Part shown: piece after piece, positions 16,208 to 25,396 of the stretch | Position numbering within the stretch: position 1 is the first letter of the stretch | Layout: each line of letters begins with the position of its first letter | Assembly: GCF_001442615.1 (NCBI RefSeq) | Contig: NZ_LMXN01000012.1 | Location: 62,001 to 126,000, forward strand | Length of the DNA stretch: 64,000 nucleotides | From: Algoriphagus resistens | Lineage (GTDB): Bacteria; Bacteroidota; Bacteroidia; Cytophagales; Cyclobacteriaceae | Direction: 5' to 3' | The notes under the pieces: model-generated | The model's database searches: none | Seen by the model: the letters and a program-made list of their open reading frames with translations, nothing else | What the model was told of the DNA's origin: nothing | Position numbers and translations under genes: made by a program

Positions 16208-17629
16208 ATGAAAAAGGACAGAAGAAACTTTCTAAAAACCGGCTCTCTGGCCGCATTCGGATTAAGTGGAATTACATTGATTCCCTCCTCCGTACTAGGT
16301 AAGCAAACAGGGCATATAGCCCCAAGTGACAAAGTAAATCTCGCCTGCTGTGGAATAGGAAACAGGGGGGCACAGATCATCAATGATCTTTACAAGACAG
16401 GCCTATGCAATATAGTAGCACTATGTGATGTGGATCTGGGAGCTCCGCATACCACCGAGATATTAAATAAGTTTCCCAATGCGAAGAGATTCCAGGACTT
16501 TAGAAAAATGTTTGATGAGTTTGGAAATGGTTTCGACGCGATTACCGTAGGTACCCCCGACTTTTCCCATTTTCCCATCACCATGCTGGCGATGTCGGAA
16601 GGGAAGCACGTCTACACTGAAAAACCTATGGCCAGGACTTTCAATGAAATCACCCTAATGATGGACTGCGCCAAAAGGCATAATGTAGTCACACAAATGG
16701 GTAATCAGGGTCACTCTGAAGGTAACTATTTCCAGTTTAAGGCATGGAAAGAAGCAGGCATCATCAAGGATGTGACTGCAGTGACAGCCCATATGAATAG
16801 CCCAAGAAGGTGGCATGGATGGGATGTGAATATGCAAAGCTTCCCAAAAGCTGAAGCTGTTCCTTCCACCCTTGACTGGAATACCTGGCTGATGGCCAGA
16901 TCCTCTCATGATTACAATAAGGACTTTATCAACGGCCAATGGAGATGCTGGTATGACTTTGGAATGGGGGCATTAGGGGATTGGGGAGCTCATACGATGG
17001 ATACTGTACATGAGTTTCTTGACCTTGGGTTACCATATGAAGTTGACCCAGTGATGCTTAAAGGCCACAACCCGTTTTTCTTCCCCATGTCATCTACCCT
17101 GGCGTTCAAGTTCCCAGAGCGCGGAGATATGCCGGCTTTGACGATGACTTGGTATGATGGTGTGGACAACATCCCCCCTGTACCGCAGGATTACGGTGTA
17201 TCAGAACTGAATGCGGATATCCCGGCAGCCAGTACAGGGAAGATCCAGCCTGCCAAACTAAACCCCGGTAAAATCATTTATGGCAAAGACCTTACGTTCA
17301 AAGGAGGATCTCATGGAAGCACGCTTTCGATTGTAGGTGAGGAAAAAGCCAAAGCGATGGCCGATAAACTTCCTGAAGTTCCTGAAAGCCCTTCAAATCA
17401 CTTTGCTAATTTCCTTAAGGCCTGTAAAGGTGAAGAAGAGACTCGTTCCCGCTTTGAGGTTGCCGGTCCGCTAAGTCAGGTCTTCTGCTTAGGAGTATTG
17501 GCCCAACAATTAAATACTACCTTGAAATTTGATAGAGAGACCCAGCGAATCACGAATAACCCACTGGCAAATCAGCTTCTCGGTGGTGAAGTGCCCAGAA
17601 AAGGATGGGAGGAGTTTTACACCCTGTAA
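16208..17629 (+). CDS. Gfo/Idh/MocA-family oxidoreductase with twin-arginine signal
   Basis: A 473-residue NAD(P)-dependent sugar dehydrogenase. The N-terminus MKKDRRNFLKTGSLAAFGLSG carries the Tat motif RRNFLK, so the enzyme should be exported folded with its cofactor. The Rossmann start VNLACCGIGNRGAQII and the family signature MSEGKHVYTEKPMARTFNE (catalytic EKP) are clear, followed by VTQMGNQGHSEG, typical of the large Bacteroidota and Planctomycetes branch. It likely oxidises or reduces a sugar or inositol carbonyl in the periplasm. It faces the ThuA gene divergently and ends in a terminator hairpin. Confidence 0.9.
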   Translation: MKKDRRNFLKTGSLAAFGLSGITLIPSSVLGKQTGHIAPSDKVNLACCGIGNRGAQIINDLYKTGLCNIVALCDVDLGAPHTTEILNKFPNAKRFQDFRKMFDEFGNGFDAITVGTPDFSHFPITMLAMSEGKHVYTEKPMARTFNEITLMMDCAKRHNVVTQMGNQGHSEGNYFQFKAWKEAGIIKDVTAVTAHMNSPRRWHGWDVNMQSFPKAEAVPSTLDWNTWLMARSSHDYNKDFINGQWRCWYDFGMGALGDWGAHTMDTVHEFLDLGLPYEVDPVMLKGHNPFFFPMSSTLAFKFPERGDMPALTMTWYDGVDNIPPVPQDYGVSELNADIPAASTGKIQPAKLNPGKIIYGKDLTFKGGSHGSTLSIVGEEKAKAMADKLPEVPESPSNHFANFLKACKGEEETRSRFEVAGPLSQVFCLGVLAQQLNTTLKFDRETQRITNNPLANQLLGGEVPRKGWEEFYTL

Positions 17630-17650
17630 ACACAAAGAAGCAGTTAAAAC

Positions 17651-17684
17651 AAAAGCTGAAATGAGAAATCGTTTCAGCTTTTTT
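17651..17684 (+). terminator. Terminator after the Gfo/Idh gene
   Basis: Stem AAAAGCTGAAA/TTTCAGCTTTT with a 10-base loop, followed by further T. It begins about 20 bases past the stop codon. Confidence 0.8.
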
Positions 17685-17844
17685 ATGACCGTAGCGATTC
17701 AGGGATTCCGTCTAAGGCATGTAATCTTTATTTCTCCTAAAGCTGCTCCACTTAAACCCTACCTTTTCCACTCATTTTATAGAGCAGGTTTGGAACAGAT
17801 CACATATGATTTTTCACCTCGTCGGTTAACTTCAAATTCGCGAA

Positions 17845-18891
17845 TTAGAATTTAGGGCAAGGCAGAATTGTATCCCGCCTTCTTGGTTCTCCCTGGCTAT
17901 TGTTGGGCAAAGTCCATGACAAACTCAGCTCATGGGCCCCACCAGACTGAATACCTAATTGTGAAACAGTATAATCAAAGCTGTAACCTACATTTAAACC
18001 AGATAGCAGATTAAGTCCTACCATCATCACAATCGCATCTCTGTTGCTTTGCTCTTCCACAGGCTTATAGGGAAGTCCACGGTACCAAACTCCGAAAACA
18101 ATCGGTTCCACATAAAAATACGCACCAACATCTAACTGTTCAAATGGCCCTTGCCTTTTGTAATTAACTGTAGGAGTCAAATACCGCTGCCTTCTCATAT
18201 GCGTAAAATCCCCTCTCATGGAGCCTTCACCCAAAGGAATTCTGTATCCTGCATGGGCAGAAAACTTAACAGGTAAGGGACTGTCTCCATCTATGAACGA
18301 TTGGTTCGGCTGATTTACATGATGCGCTGATCCACCAACCCAAAAGTTATTTGTGAAAAACAGCCCGCCAAATGAAAGTGAAAGCATGCTGACAGGATCG
18401 CCTAAACCCGGTATATCTGTCCCTGGGAAAATCGGACCAAATGGGTCGTTGGGATTGATTTGGTTGGCAAAAATCAGATTTTCATAAAAGCCAATTTCCC
18501 TGCGGATGTAACTCGCCTGAAATCCGGGACGGAAATAGGCATTAGCCCCTAATTTTAACTCGTAGGAATATAATGCTGAAATGGTCGTAGAGCGAAGTTT
18601 GGAAGCTCCTTCAGTGTCCTGCATCACCATAATCCCGATTCCCGAGTTGTAATCATTCAGGTAGGTGTCATAATAGGCAGAAAAAGTCGTGAACTGCGCG
18701 TCTATACTGGGCCATTGATTTCTGTAATTGACCCCCACTCTTCCTGTCAACTCAGATCCTGCAAAAGCAGGATTTAGATAAAGAGGAGCCGCATAATATT
18801 GGCTATATTGCGGATCCTGTGCATAGGCATTGGATCCAATAAATAGCCCAACCACACAGAGAAAAACAACGTAAACCAGAGACCGTAACAA
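17845..18891 (-). CDS. PorP/SprF-family type IX secretion outer-membrane protein
   Basis: A 348-residue outer-membrane beta-barrel. Residues 1-24 are a signal peptide ending NAYA. The mature start QDPQYSQYYAAPLYLNPAFAG is the hallmark of PorP/SprF proteins, followed by RVGVNYRNQWPSI and a late GLNVGYSFDYTVSQLG. SprF in Flavobacterium johnsoniae is needed to export and hold the adhesin SprB; PorP/SprF genes usually neighbour genes for proteins with the gliding-motility-associated C-terminal domain. Here it is divergent from three such genes, and is the probable outer-membrane partner of one or all of them. Confidence 0.92.
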   Translation of the reverse strand: MLRSLVYVVFLCVVGLFIGSNAYAQDPQYSQYYAAPLYLNPAFAGSELTGRVGVNYRNQWPSIDAQFTTFSAYYDTYLNDYNSGIGIMVMQDTEGASKLRSTTISALYSYELKLGANAYFRPGFQASYIRREIGFYENLIFANQINPNDPFGPIFPGTDIPGLGDPVSMLSLSFGGLFFTNNFWVGGSAHHVNQPNQSFIDGDSPLPVKFSAHAGYRIPLGEGSMRGDFTHMRRQRYLTPTVNYKRQGPFEQLDVGAYFYVEPIVFGVWYRGLPYKPVEEQSNRDAIVMMVGLNLLSGLNVGYSFDYTVSQLGIQSGGAHELSLSWTLPNNSQGEPRRRDTILPCPKF

Positions 18892-18973
18892 GTATTTGTT
18901 CGTTAATTTGAATATTCAGTTGGCTTCTTCAACGATACAGATCGTATGTTGTTTTAGAAGCATTTCGAAAATT

Positions 18974-21900
18974 ATGAAAAGCAGCCCTAATTCCATAAGG
19001 TTAATCTACATTTTTACAATTACTCTCCTATATACAACTTTTGTATTTAATACTTCCGTCTATTCGCAGGGATTTAATGATAACGAATGGATTTTCGGCT
19101 ATTGCGGGGCTGGGACTGAAAACAAATATTTATCATTTGGAAAGGGAAATACTGCCACGGTCCAGTCGATCCCAGGATCTATTGTTTTTACAAAGCACAA
19201 TTCAGCCCTTGCAATTGACCCGATTACCGGGCAACCTCTTTTTCTTACTAATGGAGAGCTGGTCTATGATTTCAGTCAGAATCCTATCCAGGGTGTAGGT
19301 TCAGGATTGAATGGAAATATAGACGGAATTCAGGAAGTTGCTACTGGATTTTTAGAATATGATCCTGATGGCAATAAGCTCTTCTATATCTTTTATCTGT
19401 CCTTGGGCGGGGACTTGCAATATGCAGTGGTGGACATGAATGCCCCGGGGCAAGCTTCCGGTAATGAGAGACCGCTAGGTGAAATAACCTCCAAAGACAA
19501 TTCCATTGGAAGTGGAACTGGCGCACTCCTAGTGGTAAAAAGCCCAGCATCCCCCTCCTACTTGATTAGTTTCGATTCAGGTGATTTAATCTCAAGAAGT
19601 CTGGACGCAGGTGAAGGCAATTTTACCACCACCGACAATCAGGCAATTTCCTCTACGCCAAAAAAGATTATCTTCAATGAAGAAACCAGCCAATTAATCA
19701 TACTTCCTGAGTCGGGCAGTGCCCCGATTTTGGTCTTGGACTTTGATACAAGCACAGGTACATTCGGATCGCCAGCTTCTATTGCCCAATCTTCCGGTGC
19801 AGGAAACTACGGAGGAGCAGAATTCTCGCCAGATGGGAATTTCATCTATTATTCACGGGAAAATCAGCTATACCGGATTCCTTCAACCGATCTGTCTGCC
19901 ACTCCGGAGGCAATGCCTCTAGCCGGTTCTAGCACTCCGCCAGTTGATCTGTATGCTGTCCATGATATCAAAGCAGGACCAGATGGAAGTATCTATTACC
20001 TCTATGAAGAAGTAGATGGCGGACCACAGATGATGGGAAAAGTCTCCAACCCAAATGAGGTTGATTTGACGTTGGTTGAAGTAGCCGGAGACCCCTTTTC
20101 AGGCACTGACTTCTGTGGAACGGTATTCCCGACGTTCGCCCCAAATGCAGACATAACACCCACAGTAGATTTTACTTGGTCCCCCGAGATGCCATGCGCA
20201 AATAACCCGGTCCAACTTACTTCTGAGCTGACACCGGAAAATTATAGACCTATTAGCTTTGCCTGGGAATTTGACCCTCCGCTTCTTGATTCTGCAGGAA
20301 ATGAGCTTCCCGCCGATTACTCCCAGGAGCACTTTTTAATTCCTGCTGACGCGGCACAGGGAACCAGCGTAAACGTTACGCTGACAGTTACTTTTGCGGA
20401 CAGCACAACCCAGGTAGTCAATCACACCATTCCGCTCACTGAAAACAACCTGGAAGCAAATTTTTCTCCCGGAGACACCACTTTATGTGAAACTTGTTTG
20501 GACATAGCCCCCTTACTCACTGCCCAAAATCAAGGTGGCGACGGTGAAGGCGGAGCTCCGGGAGGAGGAGGTGGTGGAGCCGGAGGCGGACAGGGAGGAG
20601 AAGATAATTACGAATATTTCTGGTCAAATAAGCGGGATGAAGGCTGGGGCCCTAAAGGTACAAACCAGGTCTGCAGCCCGGGGCTATACTGGGCTTTGGT
20701 CCGTGAACCAGGCTCATCTTGCTATGCATACGCTGAGATCCGCGTGAAAATGTGGGACGTAGAGGATCAGACCAATAACATCTGGTACTTTGGAGAAGGA
20801 GCGGGACTGGATTTTAATCCAGACCCTGACGACCCCGATGCTCCTACCCCAAGGCCTATAGCTTCCCCGCATCCGCAGAATATTCCGGCTGGGACCACTA
20901 CTATTTCCGATCAGGCAGGGCAGGTGCTTTTCTATACAGATGGCCAATCTGTATGGGATCTCAATGGGGATTTAATGGAAAACGGTGATAATATCGGGGG
21001 AGACAATTCGAGCAGCCAAAGTGTGATTGCCGTACCGGTGCCGGGAGAAGAGACACTCTTTTACCTGTTTACTTCCCAGCTATCCGCTAATGGAAACAAT
21101 GAAGCAAAATACTCTCTGGTGGACATTAAATCTGAAAATCCAACGGGGGTAGGAAATGTAGTCACCAAGGACAATTTCCTTTTCAGTCCATCTACTGAGC
21201 ATACCGCTGCACTTGATGCTGGGGATACGACCTGGGTCATGTACCACGAACTTGGAAATAATACTTTCCGGGCATATCCGGTTTCAGCTCAGGGAATTGG
21301 GCAGCCGGTACTCAGTTCAGTAGGAAGCAATCATGGGTTTAATTCCGGGGTTGGGGCTATGAAATTCAATTCAGATGGCGATAAAGTGGCAGTAACTATC
21401 ACGGAAGGGGGATGTAATAAAGTAGAGATTTTTGACTTTGACAGTGACACTGGTGAAATGAGTGAATACGCCCGTCTTGACCTTGGCTGCGATGGAGAGG
21501 TGTACGGTTTGGAATTTTCAGAAGACGGGGAGCGGGTGCTGGTATCTTATAGAAATGGGGGCCCGGGAATAGAAGAATTCACCATCAAAGCCGCTGAAAA
21601 TGATGATCCTGATGCAGCTGTCTGCCCTGCCTGTTTTGAGGGAGCGAGTACCAGGTCAGAAATAGAGGCATGTATCTTGAGTACCAAAAACCAAATCAGT
21701 GAAACTGCCGGAAAAAACCTGGGAGCTCTCCAAATAGGACCCAACGGTCAGATCTATGTGGCAGTAGTGGGAGATAATAGAATAGGTCAAATCAATGTAG
21801 GATCTGGCTGCAATTCCCAAAGTACTTTCACCCAAGATGGCGTGGAAGCCATGCCTGGCCCGGCCAATTTAGGCCTTCCTTCTTTTGTGCAGAACTCAGG

Positions 21901-24538
21901 AAGTTCTATACCGGAGCCCAGTTTGGCGGCACCTGCGAGACTTTGTCTGGATCCTGAAGAAGGTGCTGGAGCGCTTTTGGAAGGCGGAGGGGAGCCTGAT
22001 ATTGATAGTTATTTCTGGACTATTACCAACCAAGATGATGGTACAATCTTAAGAGACAATTATGGAGGCCCAGGGGATCAGTTCCAGAACCTGGATCAGA
22101 TTTTCACCAATCCCGGCACCTACACAATAGATCTTCGGGTAGATCGATGTGGTGATCCTGAGTATTTCCGGGCAAGTACTGAGCTATTGGTAGAGGCACC
22201 GCCCGAGTTGACTTTAGCAGATGATGCCACGCTTTGTGCCGGCAATCCAGTCACCCTAACAGCCATTGACGGGTACGATCCTGCTGAAGGCCTTTATGAC
22301 TTCGAATGGACAAATGCTGCCGGGCAGGTTTTTGGAGATGAGAACTCCAATGAAATCACTGTGGATGAAGAAAGCATTTACACTGTAAATGTAAGCTACA
22401 GATTACCTGAAGGACTTTCAGACGATGAAGCATTACTTTATGAAACCTGCCCAGCCACGGCAGAAATCTTTGTGGGCCCGGCCTTTGAATTTGAGATGGA
22501 CCAGGATGCCCAGGAAGTATGCTATGAAGAGGTAGCTGTGAACTTTGCACCGAACACCCCAGTTGCCGGAGAATGGTTTTACGAACTCAATGAAGACGGC
22601 AACCGTGTTGCTCTGGGTGAATTTTTCGAATTGGAACTCTGGGTCAACACACTTCCGGGGCCGGGAGATTATGAGATAATTTTTGTCACGCAAGATCCGA
22701 TTTTGGAAGGCTGTGTAGTTGAGAAAAAACTGGATTTGTCAGTCAATGAATTACCGCTGTTCACAGCCGTGCAGACAACTCCGGCTACAGACTGCGCTAC
22801 AGCAGATGGAGCATTTGAAATCACTGTGCAGGCTGATGCAGAAACGATAACCATACCTGAAATTGACAATATTTTCACTAATGTAAGTGCTGGAGACCTT
22901 CTGATTGTTCAAGGGGTACTTCCCGGTGTTTACAACATAGAGGCAATTAACAGTACAGGATGCACATACATCAGTACGGTGACAATAGAAAACAGCAACC
23001 CTCCTGCAGGATTTGGATATACAGTCACCCCTACAGATGAAACCTGTGGTCTCTCGGGGGTTGAAAACGGGATGCTGACGATCAGCTTCACTGATTCTCC
23101 CCAATCAGGTATCTATACTGCAACCAGACAGGGAGACGGACAAGTTTTCCAAGATTCTTTCCCAAGTACATCCCAGTTTGACATTGTGGTACCACATGGA
23201 GATTACGCTATTGAAATCCAGGATCCAAGTGGCTGTGCTGTTCCTGATCCAACCATTTATACCATAGCCCAGAAAATGGAAGTAGTCTTCTCAGTTCCTT
23301 CTGAATTGACTTCCTGTGGAAGCTTCACCTTCACCCCCACTTCCCCGGATGAGCTGGATTACACGTTAACCAATTCTGCCGGGACGGTCATATTCCCTGA
23401 TACAGCCGGGGAATTTACTATCACACAAGCTGACACCTACACGGTAAGAGGAGAAGATCCAGCTGGCGTAGCCTGCCCCCGGGAAGAGACAATTGTGGCA
23501 GACATCACTACAGGTATTGATTTCGAGGTTTCAGCTCCTATAGTAGATTGCCAGGTAGGCGTTCAATATGAAGCTATTTTAACTAATGTTGACCCTGCCG
23601 ATGTACTTTTCCTCTGGAAAAATGATCAGGGAATAATCGTAGGCAGAAGGCAGACCTTCGTCCCTAGCAGAGCCGGAGATTATACGTTGGAAGTTCAGCC
23701 TTTGACCGGCGGATTATGTCCGACGGACAAGAGATCATTCACAGCTGAAGGTATTTTCCAAAGAGTAGAAGTAAACTTAGACATAGTTCCTTATTGCATA
23801 GAGCAGACCAGCACAACCATTACCGTGGATGCTGACTTAACCAATGTAGCGGATATAGAATGGTATTCGGTGTCAAACGGCACCCGAACTAGAATTGCAG
23901 CATTTGATGGATTACCTATTATCGAATTGACGCAAGAGGGGACTTACGAAGTGTTATTGAGAAGTAGTGTTGGCTGTGAGCTTGGTCGTGCCAATGGTGT
24001 GGTAGCCAAATCCACTATCGTGCCTCCTATAGTGCCTGCAGGATTTACGATCTGTGCAATAGAAGGGATCACGCAATCAATTGCTCCTGGCTCCTATGAC
24101 AATTACTCTTGGAAATTAAACGGTGTGGAAGTTTCCCAGGACTCGGTGTTCACCCCAACTGAAGGAGGAGTTTATGAACTTACCGTTTCGGATAATTTAG
24201 GCTGTAAATACATTACCAGCATTGATGTAGTAGAGGATTGCTCGTTAAAAATAGTCTTCCCTAACGGAGTGGTTTTGAATGATCCGAATAGGAATTTCAT
24301 ACTCTATGCAAACGAATACATAGACGATGTGGAAGTCTATATCTATAACCGTTGGGGTGAATTGATCTTCTATTGTACGCATGAAAATATTGAGCCAAAC
24401 CAACCTTTCTGCCCTTGGGATGGGCAGGTACGAGGAGAATTGGTGCCAAATGGAACATTTGCCGTAGTCGTGAAGTTTACCAGTGAAAATCAAAATAAAA
24501 CAGAAAAATTAACCAAAGCCATTACAGTAATTCAATAG
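18974..24538 (+). CDS. Giant T9SS surface protein A (two beta-propeller modules, type B C-terminal domain)
   Basis: A 1854-residue secreted protein. The ATG at 18974 gives a signal peptide ending SVYSQ; an earlier in-frame ATG at 18896 does not. Residues about 30-380 and 600-990 are two related propeller-like modules (NEWIFGYCGAG and NNIWYFGEGAGLDF), joined by a PKD-like part and a glycine-rich linker (520-545). A PKD-like domain and several Ig-like modules with paired Cys follow. The last 100 residues are a gliding-motility-associated C-terminal domain (LKIVFPNGVVLNDPNRNF, VYIYNRWGELIF, FCPWDGQ, VPNGTFAVVVKF), a sorting signal for type IX secretion. From about residue 1120 it is paralogous to proteins B and C. 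Probable adhesin; yaaA starts one base after it. Confidence 0.88.
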   Translation: MKSSPNSIRLIYIFTITLLYTTFVFNTSVYSQGFNDNEWIFGYCGAGTENKYLSFGKGNTATVQSIPGSIVFTKHNSALAIDPITGQPLFLTNGELVYDFSQNPIQGVGSGLNGNIDGIQEVATGFLEYDPDGNKLFYIFYLSLGGDLQYAVVDMNAPGQASGNERPLGEITSKDNSIGSGTGALLVVKSPASPSYLISFDSGDLISRSLDAGEGNFTTTDNQAISSTPKKIIFNEETSQLIILPESGSAPILVLDFDTSTGTFGSPASIAQSSGAGNYGGAEFSPDGNFIYYSRENQLYRIPSTDLSATPEAMPLAGSSTPPVDLYAVHDIKAGPDGSIYYLYEEVDGGPQMMGKVSNPNEVDLTLVEVAGDPFSGTDFCGTVFPTFAPNADITPTVDFTWSPEMPCANNPVQLTSELTPENYRPISFAWEFDPPLLDSAGNELPADYSQEHFLIPADAAQGTSVNVTLTVTFADSTTQVVNHTIPLTENNLEANFSPGDTTLCETCLDIAPLLTAQNQGGDGEGGAPGGGGGGAGGGQGGEDNYEYFWSNKRDEGWGPKGTNQVCSPGLYWALVREPGSSCYAYAEIRVKMWDVEDQTNNIWYFGEGAGLDFNPDPDDPDAPTPRPIASPHPQNIPAGTTTISDQAGQVLFYTDGQSVWDLNGDLMENGDNIGGDNSSSQSVIAVPVPGEETLFYLFTSQLSANGNNEAKYSLVDIKSENPTGVGNVVTKDNFLFSPSTEHTAALDAGDTTWVMYHELGNNTFRAYPVSAQGIGQPVLSSVGSNHGFNSGVGAMKFNSDGDKVAVTITEGGCNKVEIFDFDSDTGEMSEYARLDLGCDGEVYGLEFSEDGERVLVSYRNGGPGIEEFTIKAAENDDPDAAVCPACFEGASTRSEIEACILSTKNQISETAGKNLGALQIGPNGQIYVAVVGDNRIGQINVGSGCNSQSTFTQDGVEAMPGPANLGLPSFVQNSGSSIPEPSLAAPARLCLDPEEGAGALLEGGGEPDIDSYFWTITNQDDGTILRDNYGGPGDQFQNLDQIFTNPGTYTIDLRVDRCGDPEYFRASTELLVEAPPELTLADDATLCAGNPVTLTAIDGYDPAEGLYDFEWTNAAGQVFGDENSNEITVDEESIYTVNVSYRLPEGLSDDEALLYETCPATAEIFVGPAFEFEMDQDAQEVCYEEVAVNFAPNTPVAGEWFYELNEDGNRVALGEFFELELWVNTLPGPGDYEIIFVTQDPILEGCVVEKKLDLSVNELPLFTAVQTTPATDCATADGAFEITVQADAETITIPEIDNIFTNVSAGDLLIVQGVLPGVYNIEAINSTGCTYISTVTIENSNPPAGFGYTVTPTDETCGLSGVENGMLTISFTDSPQSGIYTATRQGDGQVFQDSFPSTSQFDIVVPHGDYAIEIQDPSGCAVPDPTIYTIAQKMEVVFSVPSELTSCGSFTFTPTSPDELDYTLTNSAGTVIFPDTAGEFTITQADTYTVRGEDPAGVACPREETIVADITTGIDFEVSAPIVDCQVGVQYEAILTNVDPADVLFLWKNDQGIIVGRRQTFVPSRAGDYTLEVQPLTGGLCPTDKRSFTAEGIFQRVEVNLDIVPYCIEQTSTTITVDADLTNVADIEWYSVSNGTRTRIAAFDGLPIIELTQEGTYEVLLRSSVGCELGRANGVVAKSTIVPPIVPAGFTICAIEGITQSIAPGSYDNYSWKLNGVEVSQDSVFTPTEGGVYELTVSDNLGCKYITSIDVVEDCSLKIVFPNGVVLNDPNRNFILYANEYIDDVEVYIYNRWGELIFYCTHENIEPNQPFCPWDGQVRGELVPNGTFAVVVKFTSENQNKTEKLTKAITVIQ
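20533..20607 (+). repeat. Glycine-rich low-complexity coding segment in protein A
   Basis: GGN-repeat DNA encodes about 25 residues of almost pure Gly with a few Glu, Ala and Gln. It is a flexible linker just before the second propeller module. Confidence 0.75.
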
Positions 24539-24539
24539 T

Positions 24540-25292
24540 ATGCTTATCCTTATTTCCCCAGCCAAAACACTGGACTACAGCACCTCCGTTTTCAAAGATT
24601 CAACACAACCTGATTTCCAAACTGATACCCACTCGCTGGTACGAATCATGAAAAAGAAGTCCGCCAAAGAAATAAGCGAGCTCATGCATATATCTGATAA
24701 TTTGGGGGAATTAAATGATGAGCGATTTAAGAGATTTCAAAAGGAATTTACAGCGGAAAATTCTAAGCAAGCCATCTTAGCTTTTAAAGGAGACGTGTAC
24801 ACAAAAATCGATGTAGATGAATATTCAAAAGCTGATTTTGATTTTGCCCAAAAACATCTCAGAATTCTTTCCGGATTATATGGTTTACTGAAACCTTTGG
24901 ATTTGATTCAGCCTTATCGCTTAGAAATGGGGATAAAACTGGAAAACAGAAAAGGAAAAAACCTCTATGAATTCTGGGGCAAGAAAATAGCTAAGGCCAT
25001 AAACGAAGTTGCAAATGGGCAAACTGTTGTAAACCTTGCTTCTCAGGAATACTTCAAAGCCGTTCACCGGAAAACGTTAAAAAGTCCTCTAATAACTATT
25101 GAATTCAAGGAATTCAAAGATGGTGACTATAAAATCATCGGATTTTTTGCGAAGCAAGCCAGAGGAATGATGAGCAACTTTGCCATCAAAAACAGGATCA
25201 CTGACGCTGAACAATTAAAGATTTTCAATGAAGGCGGATATGAGTTTTCTGAGCAAATGAGTAGCCAAACTAACTGGGTTTTTACAAGATAA
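24540..25292 (+). CDS. yaaA: Peroxide stress protein YaaA (UPF0246)
   Basis: A 250-residue cytoplasmic protein of the YaaA/DUF328 family. Signature stretches are MLILISPAKTLDYS at the start, AILAFKGDVYTKIDVDEYS, LRILSGLYGLLKPLDLIQPYRLEMGIKLEN, VVNLASQEYFKAV and FFAKQARGMMSNFAIKNRI. In E. coli YaaA is induced by OxyR and lowers free iron and DNA damage under peroxide stress; the fold binds DNA. It starts one base after the stop of surface protein A, so it may be read from the same message although the functions look unrelated, and protein B follows after 104 bases. Confidence 0.93.
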   Translation: MLILISPAKTLDYSTSVFKDSTQPDFQTDTHSLVRIMKKKSAKEISELMHISDNLGELNDERFKRFQKEFTAENSKQAILAFKGDVYTKIDVDEYSKADFDFAQKHLRILSGLYGLLKPLDLIQPYRLEMGIKLENRKGKNLYEFWGKKIAKAINEVANGQTVVNLASQEYFKAVHRKTLKSPLITIEFKEFKDGDYKIIGFFAKQARGMMSNFAIKNRITDAEQLKIFNEGGYEFSEQMSSQTNWVFTR

Positions 25293-25396
25293 TAACATAT
25301 ATCGTTAGTTAACTGACACTTAGAGCAAACAACTCTTTTTTCACCTATATAAAATTGTAACTTAGGGTCAATAAATAAAAGTTTATCCCCCCTAGT

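Noticed and set aside
20533..20607. GGN repeats considered as a satellite or CRISPR-like array
   Set aside because: They are in frame and encode a glycine linker between modules; there are no spacers.
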